Below, piece after piece: positions 36,955 to 47,255 of a DNA stretch of 64,000 nucleotides (position 1 is the first letter of the stretch; every line of letters begins with the position of its first letter). A program made the position numbers and the translations under genes. A model generated the notes under the pieces. The model had not been told where the DNA came from. It saw only the letters and a program-made list of their open reading frames with translations, and did not search any database. The DNA is from a bacterium (GTDB taxonomy: Bacteria; Bacillota; Bacilli; Lactobacillales; Streptococcaceae): positions 540,252-604,251 of the forward strand of contig CAJNBT010000001.1 in assembly GCA_905221085.1 (NCBI GenBank), given 5' to 3'.

Positions 36955-37134
36955 CTACCTCAAAATTCCCAGCAAAGTAAAGAGTAAACCAATCAGAATC
37001 ATTAAACCCAATATGAGTGAAAAAGTTTTACTAATCTTTTCCCCTCGAGTTTCTTTTTCCTTCTTGATAGGTTTTTGTTTCAACTCTTCCATACGACCTT
37101 CAACGTCTTTATAAAATAAATCTTCGTCTGACAT
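36955..37134 (-). CDS. asp4: Accessory Sec system protein Asp4 (SecE-like)
   Basis: A 59-residue protein starting MSDEDLFYKD. The N-terminal half is charged (VEGRMEELKQKPIKKEKETR) and one membrane segment fills the C-terminus (LILGLMILIGLLFTLLGIL). This is the SecE-like layout expected of Asp4, which is needed for export of serine-rich repeat adhesins. The ATG follows the gtfB stop by one base, and asp5 starts 4 bases later, so it is translationally coupled on both sides. Confidence 0.85.
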   Translation of the reverse strand: MSDEDLFYKDVEGRMEELKQKPIKKEKETRGEKISKTFSLILGLMILIGLLFTLLGILR

Positions 37135-37135
37135 A

Positions 37136-38473
37136 TTAGCCTCCTAAAACAGTTTGCATGGTTTCCTGATATCGCACCAAGTCAACATAATTTGCATGTT
37201 GGCCTTGTTTGCCAAGTGCCTGACGCATTTGATCAACATCTGAAAGGGCCAGTTTAATGGTCTCAACCAAAGCAGAAACTTCACTACTTTCAAATAGATG
37301 ATCAGGAGCGATATAAAGTCTATTGTGCACTGTCTGATTAAATCCAAGAATCAAGAGATTGTGCTCAAAGGCCTGACGAACTGCCTGTAGCAACTCATTA
37401 CTGTGGTTTATATCCAAGTAAATATCCGACAATTGATAGAGCTCCTGAATCTTCTGTGGACTAGCGTTCTGGTAAAGAACCACATTAGGATAACGAAGCA
37501 TATCTAATAACTTAGAAGACATCTCTGTCACCGCTGCGATACGGAAAGTAACATCAGGCAGGGCTTCTACGATTGCTTCCACTTGCTCAATCTGATCTGA
37601 ATTAGTCAAGATTAAGGCATCTCGTCTTAGGAAATTATCACGTTTAAACTGGTAATGATAACCCAAGTGCATAAACTGAGCATGGTATTTCTCGTCAGTC
37701 AACTCTAAAGCGCGCTCATAGGTCGCCTTGTTTGGAATGATGATTTTCTTAGTACGCACATCATCGCTTTCCAAAATTAACTGCATATTGCCTGGAATTG
37801 CATCATAGAGAGGTTCTTGCCAAACCAAAACATCTGAGCCAGATTTATCTGGATGATGGAAGGAAACCAAGAAAGGAGTCGCTAGAGTATTAAAGATAAG
37901 CTGACTTGTATCTATTTCCAAATCTTGCAAAAAGAAGGTAATAAACTCAACCTTATTGGCAAAGTAACGCATGGACTGACTAGGTAAGGTTAATAAGATA
38001 TCACCCGTCACATGGTTTTCAAGTAAAACTTCCTGACCATTGACATCTTGGTAAACCGTCATAATCGCCTCACTATCTGCACTATAGGTCGTTGTAGCAA
38101 AACAAGCTCCAAAGCGATTGTAGTGGTCAACCTGACGTACTCGACCTTCTAGATTTTTCCAATCTACCTGTTTAACCAAGCGAGCCTGCATTCCATCAGC
38201 ATAATGAATGACGGCTCTCTCCTCTGTCATATCTTCAATATGAGCAGACTGATTATTTCCTGAAATTTCCCAAAAAGCTGGAACAGGGACTTGGTTAAAA
38301 TAAAGAGGTTTTCCCTTTTCATATCCTAGATAATAAGTAAAAGGAGAGACCAGACCATCAGGCAGAAAACCATCTGCATCGATGACTACTCCAAGTTGAG
38401 AAAGACCAGTAGCTACTAGACTTTCATGTAAATCTCTACTTTCCTGACTATAACGATCATAAAGTTCAATCAT
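37136..38473 (-). CDS. gtfB: GtfB, chaperone-like subunit of the GtfA-GtfB O-GlcNAc transferase
   Basis: GtfB binds the serine-rich acceptor and, with GtfA, puts the first GlcNAc on serine and threonine in the cytoplasm. The 445-residue protein has an extended beta-sheet acceptor domain (about 60-220) within a GT-B-like fold, but it lacks the donor-binding E-x7-E motif of GtfA. Its C-terminal half (about 270-400) carries TNSDQIEQVEAIVEALPDV and IYLDINH (351-357), the module that recurs in the late transferases of this island. It overlaps gtfA by 8 bases. Confidence 0.93.
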   Translation of the reverse strand: MIELYDRYSQESRDLHESLVATGLSQLGVVIDADGFLPDGLVSPFTYYLGYEKGKPLYFNQVPVPAFWEISGNNQSAHIEDMTEERAVIHYADGMQARLVKQVDWKNLEGRVRQVDHYNRFGACFATTTYSADSEAIMTVYQDVNGQEVLLENHVTGDILLTLPSQSMRYFANKVEFITFFLQDLEIDTSQLIFNTLATPFLVSFHHPDKSGSDVLVWQEPLYDAIPGNMQLILESDDVRTKKIIIPNKATYERALELTDEKYHAQFMHLGYHYQFKRDNFLRRDALILTNSDQIEQVEAIVEALPDVTFRIAAVTEMSSKLLDMLRYPNVVLYQNASPQKIQELYQLSDIYLDINHSNELLQAVRQAFEHNLLILGFNQTVHNRLYIAPDHLFESSEVSALVETIKLALSDVDQMRQALGKQGQHANYVDLVRYQETMQTVLGG

Positions 38474-39977
38474 GGAGCACCTCCTCTACTGTTTTCTTCC
38501 ACTTTTCTAAAATTTCTTTGGTTAAGAAGCCTTCTGCAATCTGGTAAGAATGGGTACGCATATCTTCCAAACGATTTTCTTGATACAGTTGGCAAATCTT
38601 AGCTGCATAAGCTTGCTTGATTTGGTCTTCTACATGGTCAGATGAACTTGGAATCAGATAACCATTTTGCCCATCCTCTATAAAAGTCTGATTACCATAA
38701 GGCACATCAAAACCAATTAGAGGAAGGCCTGAACCAATAGCTTCCATCAAGGTCAAACCAAAGCCTTCGCTGGTTGAAGCAGTCAAGTAGACCTCATACT
38801 GACTATAAATCTGCGAAAGTTCCGCATGTCCCTTGAGTTGGATATAATCCTCAGCCTGATGAGTTGCAATAATGTCTCTGAGCAGAGAATCTTCTCCACC
38901 ACTACCATAAATATCAAAGGTTAGTTCAGGAATTTCCTTACGAGCCTCAATGACCGCCTTGACCAACCAGTCAATGTGTTTTTCTTTGGCAAGACGTGAA
39001 GCGGTAATCAATGAAAATGACTTACGTCCTTGATTTGACTCGGTTAATGCATCAATACTACCAACAGGAATGGTAACAATCTTTGGACGATGCTGAGTAT
39101 ATTTGGCAAATTGCTCTTGCAACACTTCATTCTGTCTGTCAGTTGACACGATAAAGAAATCAACCTTATCTGCATTTGTAAACTGATAGTCATAATAGTT
39201 ATTCCAAAGGATATAGTCCTCGTTTGTAGCATTTTCACTATAATGCTCCGCATGAACAACTACCGCTAAATGCGCCACTTGCGCTTCCTCAAAAACAACC
39301 TGACCAATTCCTGTCTCCCTATCAAGAATAACCAAATCAGACTTGTTCAAATTCAAAGATTTCATAAAGGCACGCATAAAAGCTTGCTTCCCATAGAAAA
39401 TCTTATCCTTGAAACGATAAACTTCTTCCTTCCCTTGATTCATCAAGATATCATAGGCTGGAGTCCCGTCTTCATTATAGAAAGTTCTTTGGTATAGGAC
39501 TGCAACATTTTCCTTGGGAGCAAAATACTCGCTACAATAACGCGTATAAGAAAAGTAATCCTTACGAATCAGTTTTCCTTTAAATACATACTCTGCATGT
39601 TGAACCAAGTCCTTGTCCTCATCCACCAAATAACAGGTGACAAACTTATCTTGATCAGAAAAGAAGACACGCAAAACCTTGCCATTTTTTTCTCTGTGAC
39701 TTTCTTCACCACCGAAATAAGCCAGGACATCATCCACTGTCACGCTAGTCGGTGCAATCTTAATATCTGTAAAGTGGTTATAAAGCCAGATCACTTGATC
39801 ATCATTAAAACCAATATTGGCTGTTAAGTGCTGAATATTATCGGCTAAAATCATATCTGTAAAGATAAACTTAGAGGACAGATTTAATTTCCGAAAAACA
39901 CCAGCACGGTAGGCTTGGGCGTATTCAACACCGCTACTAGCCCAGCCGATTCCTAAATTTATATTGTAAATTGTCAT
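38466..39977 (-). CDS. gtfA: GtfA, catalytic subunit of the adhesin O-GlcNAc transferase
   Basis: GtfA transfers GlcNAc from UDP-GlcNAc to serine or threonine of the serine-rich repeat adhesin. The 503-residue GT-B enzyme (GT4 type) has an N-terminal glycine-rich start NLGIGWASSGVEYAQAYRA, an added beta-sheet domain (about 55-200) and the C-terminal nucleotide-sugar site with SLITASRLAKEKHIDWLVKA. The E-x7-E motif is in EGFGLTLMEAIGSGLPLIG. It lies 12 bases after secA2 and overlaps gtfB, so the two subunits are made together. Confidence 0.95.
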   Translation of the reverse strand: MTIYNINLGIGWASSGVEYAQAYRAGVFRKLNLSSKFIFTDMILADNIQHLTANIGFNDDQVIWLYNHFTDIKIAPTSVTVDDVLAYFGGEESHREKNGKVLRVFFSDQDKFVTCYLVDEDKDLVQHAEYVFKGKLIRKDYFSYTRYCSEYFAPKENVAVLYQRTFYNEDGTPAYDILMNQGKEEVYRFKDKIFYGKQAFMRAFMKSLNLNKSDLVILDRETGIGQVVFEEAQVAHLAVVVHAEHYSENATNEDYILWNNYYDYQFTNADKVDFFIVSTDRQNEVLQEQFAKYTQHRPKIVTIPVGSIDALTESNQGRKSFSLITASRLAKEKHIDWLVKAVIEARKEIPELTFDIYGSGGEDSLLRDIIATHQAEDYIQLKGHAELSQIYSQYEVYLTASTSEGFGLTLMEAIGSGLPLIGFDVPYGNQTFIEDGQNGYLIPSSSDHVEDQIKQAYAAKICQLYQENRLEDMRTHSYQIAEGFLTKEILEKWKKTVEEVLHD

Positions 39978-39989
39978 ATTTTCCTCTTT

Positions 39990-42362
39990 TTATGGGAAAT
40001 GAGTCATAATCTCACCCCTAGGAGTGACTTCAACCAAGCCCATCAGGAGATTACGCACCATATCCGCACGGATTTGTTCTTTCATAGCTTCAAAGCCCGC
40101 GTAGGCTTCTTGATAATACTCTACGATCGGGTTTTTCTGACTAGCAGACTGACTACTGATAGCCATAGATAACTGTTGGAGATAGTCTACCTGCTCTACC
40201 CAGTTGTCATCAATAGCCTTGAGCATAGAAAGTCGTAAATACTGTTCATACAGACCATGCTGATCAAGTAATTCTTTCTTTTCAGAAAGTTCTTTATCAA
40301 TCACCTGCTTCATAAAGCTACGAACTGCGATTTTGTCAGTCACATTTACATAGTCTGGAACTTCTTTAATATGGAAACTAATATTGGTCACAATGAAGTG
40401 GAAGAGTAGCTCTCGGCTTTCATAGTCTGAAGAAGTCACTTGATCTATGTAGCTAGCAATGATTTCTTCTACAACATCCTCTAAGTCACGAGAACCATCT
40501 ATTAGACGATTACGCTCCTTATAAATCATATCCCGTTGAATATTCATACTCTCCGCATATTCTAGTGTCTGACGACGTGCCGAACGTCCAGCACTATCAC
40601 TAGCATGCTGAGCTCTTTCAACTAATTTCCGATACTTGCGACCCTTAAGAACCTCTGGTTGAGTCATATCTTGAACCTGATAATCTTTATATTTTTTATG
40701 CACCCAAGATGGACCAAATTTCTTGATAACATCGTCCTCTAAGGATACAAAAAACTTACTCATACCAGGATCTCCCTGACGACCAGAACGTCCACGAATT
40801 TGCAGGTCAATCCGTTGACTTTCCATCCGCTCCGTTCCAATGACAACCAAGCCACCCAGTTCTGCGACTCCTTTACCAAGCTTGATATCAGTCCCACGTC
40901 CTGCCATAGAGGTAGCCACTGTCACAGCCCCCATCTGACCTGACTCAGAAATAATCTGAGCCTCACGCGCCGCATTGTTAGCATTTAAAACATTATGGGC
41001 AATTCCCTCTCGAAGCAAGAGTGACGAATAAAGCTGAGACATTTCAACTGAGCCTACAAAAACGAGTAAGGGATTCCCCTTAGCATGGTATTCCTTGATG
41101 TACTCCAAAGAAGCATACACTTTTTCAGGTAAAGTGACGTATAGATTATCTGGATAGTCAATCCGTTGTCTAGGACGATTGGTTGGAATGCACACTACAG
41201 ACATATTGTAGGTTTCAATAAACTCTTTTTCTGCAACCTTACCTGTCCCTGTCATTCCAGATATCTTATTAAACATTTTAAAAAGACTCTGATAGGTGAT
41301 AGAAGCCATAGCCCGCGTCTCTGGAGATAATTTGACATGCTCCTTTGCTTCAATAGCCTGATGAAGACCTCCTTGAAGTTTAGTTTGTTCCAACAAACGA
41401 CCTGTTCCCTTATCTACCAGTACCATTTCATTACCACGAATGACATAGTCTTTATTTTTTGTAAAGAGTTTATGGGCTCGTATCGCATATACTAAATGAC
41501 GAGCAAAGACCGCATGTTCTTCCTTATAAAAATGATCTATTCCTAAGAAACTTTCAGCAGCCTTAGCCCCCTTGGTAGTGAGCCAAATCTCATCCTTTTC
41601 CTCTTTAAAGATATAGTCCTCCCCTTCTACCAAAGTCGTTACCAGCGTATCAATAATACCGTAATGATTAGACTGAACACGCGGGGCTCCGGCAATGATA
41701 AGAGGTGTCTGAGAGCTGTCCAATAGAATATCATCAATCTCGTCAATAATGACGTAATCAAATGGACGTAAAAATTTTCCTTCCTCATTTGAGGCTAGAT
41801 TATCATTTAAATAATCAAAACCTAAATTACTATTAGTTGTATAGATGATGTCGGATGCATAAATTCTTTTTCTCTCTTCTGACGTCAGTTCCTCTTTAGG
41901 ATCATCTGTAAAAGGTACCCCAATTGTCAATCCTAAGAAACGGTAAACTTGTCCCATCTCTTCAGCATCACGTTTGGCTAGATAATTATTGGTGGTAATT
42001 AACATGGTTCCTTTTCCTGTTAGAGCATTGAGATAAACAGGCATAGTAGCCGTCAAAGTTTTTCCCTCACCAGTATTCATCTCAGCAACATTTCCCTGAT
42101 GGATAACAATTCCTCCCATAACTTGGACATCATAGGGAAACATTCCCAACACACGTTTATCCGCTTCACGAACAACTGCAAAAGCTTCTACTAGAAGATC
42201 ATCTACCGTCTCTCCTTTAGCAAGGCGTTGGCGAAATTCCACTGTCTTTGCCGCTAATTCTTGGTCAGTTAAGGATTCCATCTTTCCTTTAAGAGCATTA
42301 ATTTTTTTTAAAATTCTCTTAACTTTCCGAAGTTGGATTTTTTGATAAAAACCTTTAAACAC
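39990..42362 (-). CDS. secA2: Accessory Sec ATPase SecA2
   Basis: SecA2 is the motor that pushes the glycosylated adhesin through SecY2. The 790-residue protein has Walker [12 protein letters not shown] (about 93-103), Walker B with DEIDDILLD (canonical SecA has DEVDSILID) and the second motor half with [14 protein letters not shown]. It also has [18 protein letters not shown] motif VI, and a shortened C-terminus without the zinc-binding tail of SecA. It starts with GTG inside the asp3 end (GTGTTTAA), a coupled start. Confidence 0.95.
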   Translation of the reverse strand: MFKGFYQKIQLRKVKRILKKINALKGKMESLTDQELAAKTVEFRQRLAKGETVDDLLVEAFAVVREADKRVLGMFPYDVQVMGGIVIHQGNVAEMNTGEGKTLTATMPVYLNALTGKGTMLITTNNYLAKRDAEEMGQVYRFLGLTIGVPFTDDPKEELTSEERKRIYASDIIYTTNSNLGFDYLNDNLASNEEGKFLRPFDYVIIDEIDDILLDSSQTPLIIAGAPRVQSNHYGIIDTLVTTLVEGEDYIFKEEKDEIWLTTKGAKAAESFLGIDHFYKEEHAVFARHLVYAIRAHKLFTKNKDYVIRGNEMVLVDKGTGRLLEQTKLQGGLHQAIEAKEHVKLSPETRAMASITYQSLFKMFNKISGMTGTGKVAEKEFIETYNMSVVCIPTNRPRQRIDYPDNLYVTLPEKVYASLEYIKEYHAKGNPLLVFVGSVEMSQLYSSLLLREGIAHNVLNANNAAREAQIISESGQMGAVTVATSMAGRGTDIKLGKGVAELGGLVVIGTERMESQRIDLQIRGRSGRQGDPGMSKFFVSLEDDVIKKFGPSWVHKKYKDYQVQDMTQPEVLKGRKYRKLVERAQHASDSAGRSARRQTLEYAESMNIQRDMIYKERNRLIDGSRDLEDVVEEIIASYIDQVTSSDYESRELLFHFIVTNISFHIKEVPDYVNVTDKIAVRSFMKQVIDKELSEKKELLDQHGLYEQYLRLSMLKAIDDNWVEQVDYLQQLSMAISSQSASQKNPIVEYYQEAYAGFEAMKEQIRADMVRNLLMGLVEVTPRGEIMTHFP

Positions 42363-42795
42363 GATTTAACTCCTCAATAGAAAAAGAATAGAAATCTAAG
42401 GACTCAAAACCAGCACTTAGAAGGGAGACTTGATAGGTATAGGTATCATCAGGATAGGTAAAATCAAAGACTTTCATTTTTTCAATTTTCTCTTCAAGCA
42501 CATCTCCATATCTATCAAAAAAGACAACCTTTGTATAGACTCCATTAGTAGGATGACATTCATAATTCATACACAATTGATAATCTTGTTTTCTCTTCAG
42601 CAAAGGGAGACTGGGCTGAGTTCTGGAGGCTTGATAGTTTACACTAGAAAACCAAGTTTTTAAGGTTTCTCCTGATGTCACTAAGGGATTATATAGACTA
42701 ATATGTTTGTCTTCATGATAGGTTACCTTACTACCATACATAAATGTCCCCCCTACTTCTCCCCACTTAATGTCTGTTCTCTGATTGATAATCAT
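42355..42795 (-). CDS. asp3: Accessory Sec system protein Asp3
   Basis: Asp3 forms a complex with Asp1, Asp2 and SecA2 and is needed for adhesin export and late modification. The product from the ATG at 42795 ([20 protein letters not shown]) has 146 residues with a beta-rich carbohydrate-binding-module-like pattern. The open frame extends 19 codons further into asp2, but the internal ATG matches the family start. It overlaps asp2 at its start and secA2 at its end. Confidence 0.9.
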   Translation of the reverse strand: MIINQRTDIKWGEVGGTFMYGSKVTYHEDKHISLYNPLVTSGETLKTWFSSVNYQASRTQPSLPLLKRKQDYQLCMNYECHPTNGVYTKVVFFDRYGDVLEEKIEKMKVFDFTYPDDTYTYQVSLLSAGFESLDFYSFSIEELNRV

Positions 42796-44327
42796 TTGTC
42801 CAACCTTCCAAAATCTGATTTCAAAATCATACGGTAAAAATGTAGAAACCAAGCAACATTGGTATCTGTATCATCATTATGTCGTCCGTCTGTACCTTTA
42901 GATAAAATTTTAGCTCCTGTATAACAAAGATGTTCTACTAACTGATCGTAAGCTTCACTATCCATATCTTCATCCTTCATATAGGAAAGACCAAAAGTTG
43001 TCTGGGTAAAATCAGCCTTTTTAAAATCATTCCAAAAACGTTGATCCAAATCTTCCATATGTTGGGAACTAACTCCACCCGTCTGATGTCTCAGAACATC
43101 AAATCCTGTATTAAATACTCCTGGCGCCTCTAATCGCCCACGTCTAGCTATAGTTCCAATATTGGCAAGAGGCTTACCTACAATGATAGCATGAGGTTCA
43201 AAGGAAGCTCCATAATAAAGGGATGGAAAAGTTCCCATAGAGATGCCTGATAAAATCAAATCTTTAGATGTTAAACCAAGATAATCCAAGTAGTACTGAA
43301 TTGTTTGCTTCACCTTATTTTCTAATTCATCACTCCCTAAGTAAAAAGCGCCTCCTTGTAGACGGGGATCTGAAAATAAGAGAAAAGGACATCCTAAATT
43401 TTTCATCATCCCATATCCCTCGAATCCCTCGGCAGGACGAAAACCGGAAAAATAAACAGCTAGAGGTGGCTTAAAATCACCTGGATGGAAAAAGTAGTTA
43501 ATTTCATCACGCTTACTATCATGTAGGATATTCCCACCTAAAACAAACTTTCCGAACTGTTTTCGGCTCCAACGCTGGTGAAGATTTCCTAATTGAAGTT
43601 TGCCTTCACCACGTCCTTCAATCGATATATATATCAAATAATTAGCCTCTTTACTATCCATAATTATAGCTTTTTCTAAATCAGCTTCTAAATAAACTTC
43701 CTCTTCAAAAAATTCATCCACTGAACCATCCCATATCTTGCGAACCACTAGCTGAAATTCACAATTTCCTTGTTTTTCGTACTCTAACCATAGTTCTCTG
43801 GGTAAGTTTTTATTAACCATAAAATTATAAGACCAGTATGCTAGTTGTTGAAAATCATCCCCAAAATTCCCTTCTAAGGTTACATGCTCAAATCCTTGAT
43901 AGGAAATAGAACCTTCAAATGACGGATGAATTTGGATACTAGATGGAAATAATTTATCTCCATATCCTCCACCAAAGAGGGAAGTTGATAAATCATTGAT
44001 TAATTGCTGGGGATCGGAGAAATCTACAGTCTGAGCACACCGCTTTTTTAAACAATCAAGAATAGCCAAATCTGTCGTTTTATAATCTTGACTATAAAGT
44101 AAAGTATAGGGTTCTATATGGTGAATAAATGGCAATAAATCCCTTAGATACTGACCATCCTCTATTAAGATAGCCTGAAAACTGGTTATCCCTTCCATTT
44201 CCATCATTTTACGAAGGGCTAACGGTGAATTGGGACAGAAATAATACCAATCCATATTTTCAGGAATTTCGTAATGGTGAGCCCAATTATCAATCCCTAT
44301 CTGTAGGATTTTATAGTCCTTTGACAT
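42792..44327 (-). CDS. asp2: Accessory Sec system protein Asp2, adhesin glycan O-acetyltransferase
   Basis: Asp2 O-acetylates GlcNAc on the adhesin and is also required for export. The 511-residue protein (ATG at 44327, after GAGGAGG) has an alpha/beta-hydrolase-type C-terminal domain with the nucleophile elbow SGISMG (about 371-376). AVYFSGFRPAEGFEGYGMMKNLGCP forms the oxyanion-side strand, and a C-terminal His/Asp region follows. The start overlaps asp1 by 17 bases. Catalysis is established for streptococcal homologues and inferred here from the conserved serine. Confidence 0.93.
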   Translation of the reverse strand: MSKDYKILQIGIDNWAHHYEIPENMDWYYFCPNSPLALRKMMEMEGITSFQAILIEDGQYLRDLLPFIHHIEPYTLLYSQDYKTTDLAILDCLKKRCAQTVDFSDPQQLINDLSTSLFGGGYGDKLFPSSIQIHPSFEGSISYQGFEHVTLEGNFGDDFQQLAYWSYNFMVNKNLPRELWLEYEKQGNCEFQLVVRKIWDGSVDEFFEEEVYLEADLEKAIIMDSKEANYLIYISIEGRGEGKLQLGNLHQRWSRKQFGKFVLGGNILHDSKRDEINYFFHPGDFKPPLAVYFSGFRPAEGFEGYGMMKNLGCPFLLFSDPRLQGGAFYLGSDELENKVKQTIQYYLDYLGLTSKDLILSGISMGTFPSLYYGASFEPHAIIVGKPLANIGTIARRGRLEAPGVFNTGFDVLRHQTGGVSSQHMEDLDQRFWNDFKKADFTQTTFGLSYMKDEDMDSEAYDQLVEHLCYTGAKILSKGTDGRHNDDTDTNVAWFLHFYRMILKSDFGRLDK

Positions 44328-45891
44328 CTGTAACCTCCTCAATCCACTGATGTAATTTATCTAAGAAACGTTGACCAGTATGTTCCTTAATTTTATCAAT
44401 AGAATAAACCAAGGCCTGATTCCATTCTTTTAGTCTGTCTGTATAGTAGCCTGCAGCCTTTGAAAACTCTGTCACATCTGAAATCAAATAACCATTTTTC
44501 AAATGTTCCACATAGACGGTTTCAACCAGATTAATTTGAGGAATTCCCGCACTGATACCTGCTATTTGAGTATAGAGGTGTGGTTGTTTATTGAGATCCA
44601 CAATCAAACGAACAAACTCGAGTGTCTTAATCAAATCCAATTCATCATTCATATTGACAAATTGAAAACGCAGCTCTTGCTCCTGGTTTTCTTCTAAAGG
44701 ATTTTCTGCCCCACCGTAGTCTATTCCTTTTTCTAAACTATCAGTATGGATTTGTTCTTGAATGATTTCATTGACAAGTGATTCCACTTCTTCCATTTGG
44801 TTCTGACTAGCAGAAAAGGCCCCAAACATGACTTCTGTATTTTTAGTTTCAGCAATAAATGATAAGACCTGAAATAAGGCTTGTCTATCAATTCCTTCTG
44901 AAAAATCTAATTGATAATAAATAATCGATTCTTTTCTAGTCTGACTTCTTCCCAGTCGTAAACGTGTATCAAAAGGAGAGAGATGATGAAATTTATCCGA
45001 TAGGTTAGGATATAGTTCCTGCAAGAGTTGTAAACTATCCTCTCTATCCACTAGGACTAGGTCTGCTTGTTCAAATGATGGAGCTAAATCTTTAAAACTA
45101 GCTTGAGCATTCCGATTAATGAAAAGACTCAAAATTTTAGCAGTATCACTTGGTAAACAACTGAAGAGAAATTGGTCATGATGAGGATGAGAAGGGATGA
45201 TGAAAATATCCTGTTTTTTCTGTTGCTTTTGCAGATAGTTATCAAAATATTCTGCGATCAATTGACTTATATCCGCGTAGTGAAGCTGCTTAAAACGATA
45301 GCCAAATATTGGATTTACCTCTACTCGTCCTCCCTCATTTAAATGCTCTCTAAAGCGCCAGATGCCTTTTGGATCTAAATAGTCTTGATATGTAGGCTGT
45401 CCATTATCAAAATAAATGACACTGGATACAAACCCACGATCATCCATCATGTAGTGCTTACTTATCTGACCATTGTTATCAAAATATTGGATATCACTGA
45501 TAAAGCCTTCTACGCCATGTTCTACCTTTGCATACTTTTTACCATTTTTTTGAACTACTATTGCAAATGGACTATACAGAAACTGGCAATCACTATCCCA
45601 CTCTATATCTCTGAGATTAAGAACCTGGGTGTGTATATCATGCAAGTCTTGCATATCATCAAAGATAGAATAGACTTCTGTCTCTAAAACACCATGTCTA
45701 TGTAAAAAATAACGTAAATGTGGCTGATAGGACAAGACTAATAAACGAGATTGTATCTCTTGCCTTTGAAAAAGCCTAATTTGATTGAAAGTATCATCAA
45801 ATTCAAGTTTAAAGTGAGAATAATACCATGGAGTCATATCCGCGTGCCATTGACGGCCTGAACCATACCAAGCTGGAATAAAATAATACAT
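44311..45891 (-). CDS. asp1: Accessory Sec system protein Asp1
   Basis: Asp1 has a GT-B-like fold without glycosyltransferase activity and forms the Asp1-Asp2-Asp3 complex that targets the adhesin to the channel. The 526-residue protein begins MYYFIPAWYGSGRQWHADMTPWY, the typical family start. It lacks an E-x7-E or other donor-binding motif and ends with the family-typical QTAxISAGIPQIN-like segment (TQIAGISAGIPQIN) and a helical tail. It lies 9 bases after secY2. Confidence 0.93.
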   Translation of the reverse strand: MYYFIPAWYGSGRQWHADMTPWYYSHFKLEFDDTFNQIRLFQRQEIQSRLLVLSYQPHLRYFLHRHGVLETEVYSIFDDMQDLHDIHTQVLNLRDIEWDSDCQFLYSPFAIVVQKNGKKYAKVEHGVEGFISDIQYFDNNGQISKHYMMDDRGFVSSVIYFDNGQPTYQDYLDPKGIWRFREHLNEGGRVEVNPIFGYRFKQLHYADISQLIAEYFDNYLQKQQKKQDIFIIPSHPHHDQFLFSCLPSDTAKILSLFINRNAQASFKDLAPSFEQADLVLVDREDSLQLLQELYPNLSDKFHHLSPFDTRLRLGRSQTRKESIIYYQLDFSEGIDRQALFQVLSFIAETKNTEVMFGAFSASQNQMEEVESLVNEIIQEQIHTDSLEKGIDYGGAENPLEENQEQELRFQFVNMNDELDLIKTLEFVRLIVDLNKQPHLYTQIAGISAGIPQINLVETVYVEHLKNGYLISDVTEFSKAAGYYTDRLKEWNQALVYSIDKIKEHTGQRFLDKLHQWIEEVTDVKGL

Positions 45892-45900
45892 AAAAGCCTC

Positions 45901-47118
45901 CTAAATCAAGGGTTTATAGGTTTCATTTAGTCTCAAAGCCTTCATTTCATCTTTAATTGTAAAAATCATACCACCAAACATCATAAATAAGCCTGGAATC
46001 ATAGTAATCCTCAACAATTTTTCATCAGATAAAACAAATAACATTGGAGTACCCGCCATCAACACATTAAAAGTTCCCCCTATAATCGAAAAGCGCAACA
46101 CCAATCGATTAATAAATCGACTTGTTTCCTCACCTGGATAAACTCCATATATATACTCTCCAGATTTCTTCATCTGATCGGATATCTGATCTCCACTCAA
46201 ATTGACAAAAGCAAAAGCAATACTAAATAAAAAAATCATAGCAATATATGAATAAATCCATAACGGTTTTCCAACTCCGTACTGAGCAGATATGTCAGAG
46301 AAGACGGAAGTCTGAGGAAAAAGGGTTTGTAATAGTAAAAAGATATAGGTAGGTAAACTTAAAAAACTCATAACATACATAAACGGCATACCACCAGCGG
46401 GATTTAACATTATTTCAAAATAGGAATAGCGCTTAAACCGACTACGTAAGCCAATCTTATGAACGGGTATACGATAACGCGCTCTATACATGAGCACCAT
46501 CATATAAGTTAATACAATACTGCTCAATACAATCAATAGCATTACTCCCATAGAAATTTTAACAAGCTGAAATGTACTTAAAATATCTTGTGGAATATTT
46601 AAAACAATACTAGCTAATAAAATAACTATAGAACCACCTACTCCAAGTTGAGCATTTAAATCTGATAACCACACTAGAAAGAAAGCCCCTGCTATTAGTA
46701 GCACGGTATTCATTATAGTCACTAATATGGATGAATAGAGATGTTGTATCGGTAAATTCAATGAAAGCGCTAAAGATTGAATCAAGGCAATGACTAATGT
46801 TAAATACATCTTTCTTCTATCTTGAACTTCTACTGCCCCTGAAGAAATATTTAATTTCTTAGAAAAAGATAACAGCTGCCATAGAATCATTGATGACATC
46901 CATGGCGACAGTCCTATAGAGAACAGAGAGAGGCTTCTCAGATTCCCTCCTAGAAGTGCGGTTGAGAAAGCTAAATAGGCCGTTGAGCCACCTAAAAAAT
47001 CTCTACTATTCAAGTCAACAAAAGGAAGAGTAATTCGGCTTCCTAATATATAGATAAACAACAGAAACAAAGTTGTTAGTCCTTTTTTTACTGCCATCGA
47101 TGAGTAAATTTTTTTCAC
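45901..47118 (-). CDS. secY2: Accessory Sec channel protein SecY2
   Basis: SecY2 is the dedicated membrane channel for the serine-rich repeat adhesin. The 405-residue protein has about ten hydrophobic segments, including [20 protein letters not shown] at the start, and the plug and pore region LGLNPWMSS-like [15 protein letters not shown] (about 66-80). It is more divergent and slightly shorter than housekeeping SecY. The start is GTG at 47118, six bases after AAGGAG; no ATG is near. It heads the secY2-asp1-asp2-asp3-secA2-gtfA-gtfB-asp4-asp5 block. Confidence 0.94.
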   Translation of the reverse strand: MKKIYSSMAVKKGLTTLFLLFIYILGSRITLPFVDLNSRDFLGGSTAYLAFSTALLGGNLRSLSLFSIGLSPWMSSMILWQLLSFSKKLNISSGAVEVQDRRKMYLTLVIALIQSLALSLNLPIQHLYSSILVTIMNTVLLIAGAFFLVWLSDLNAQLGVGGSIVILLASIVLNIPQDILSTFQLVKISMGVMLLIVLSSIVLTYMMVLMYRARYRIPVHKIGLRSRFKRYSYFEIMLNPAGGMPFMYVMSFLSLPTYIFLLLQTLFPQTSVFSDISAQYGVGKPLWIYSYIAMIFLFSIAFAFVNLSGDQISDQMKKSGEYIYGVYPGEETSRFINRLVLRFSIIGGTFNVLMAGTPMLFVLSDEKLLRITMIPGLFMMFGGMIFTIKDEMKALRLNETYKPLI

Positions 47119-47255
47119 GAAATACTCCTTTATTAAATCTTAGTTTCAATCTTTCCACTTATATACATACACTTAATTGCTACTTGCATTTATATTGTTA
47201 TAATAAGGTCATATTTTTAGTAATACAATCAGAACCATTCAAAACACTTTATTTC

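Noticed and set aside
47119..47255. Possible small gene between secY2 and the double GT2 gene
   Set aside because: Short open frames there lack start signals and homology, and the interval is AT-rich without structure.
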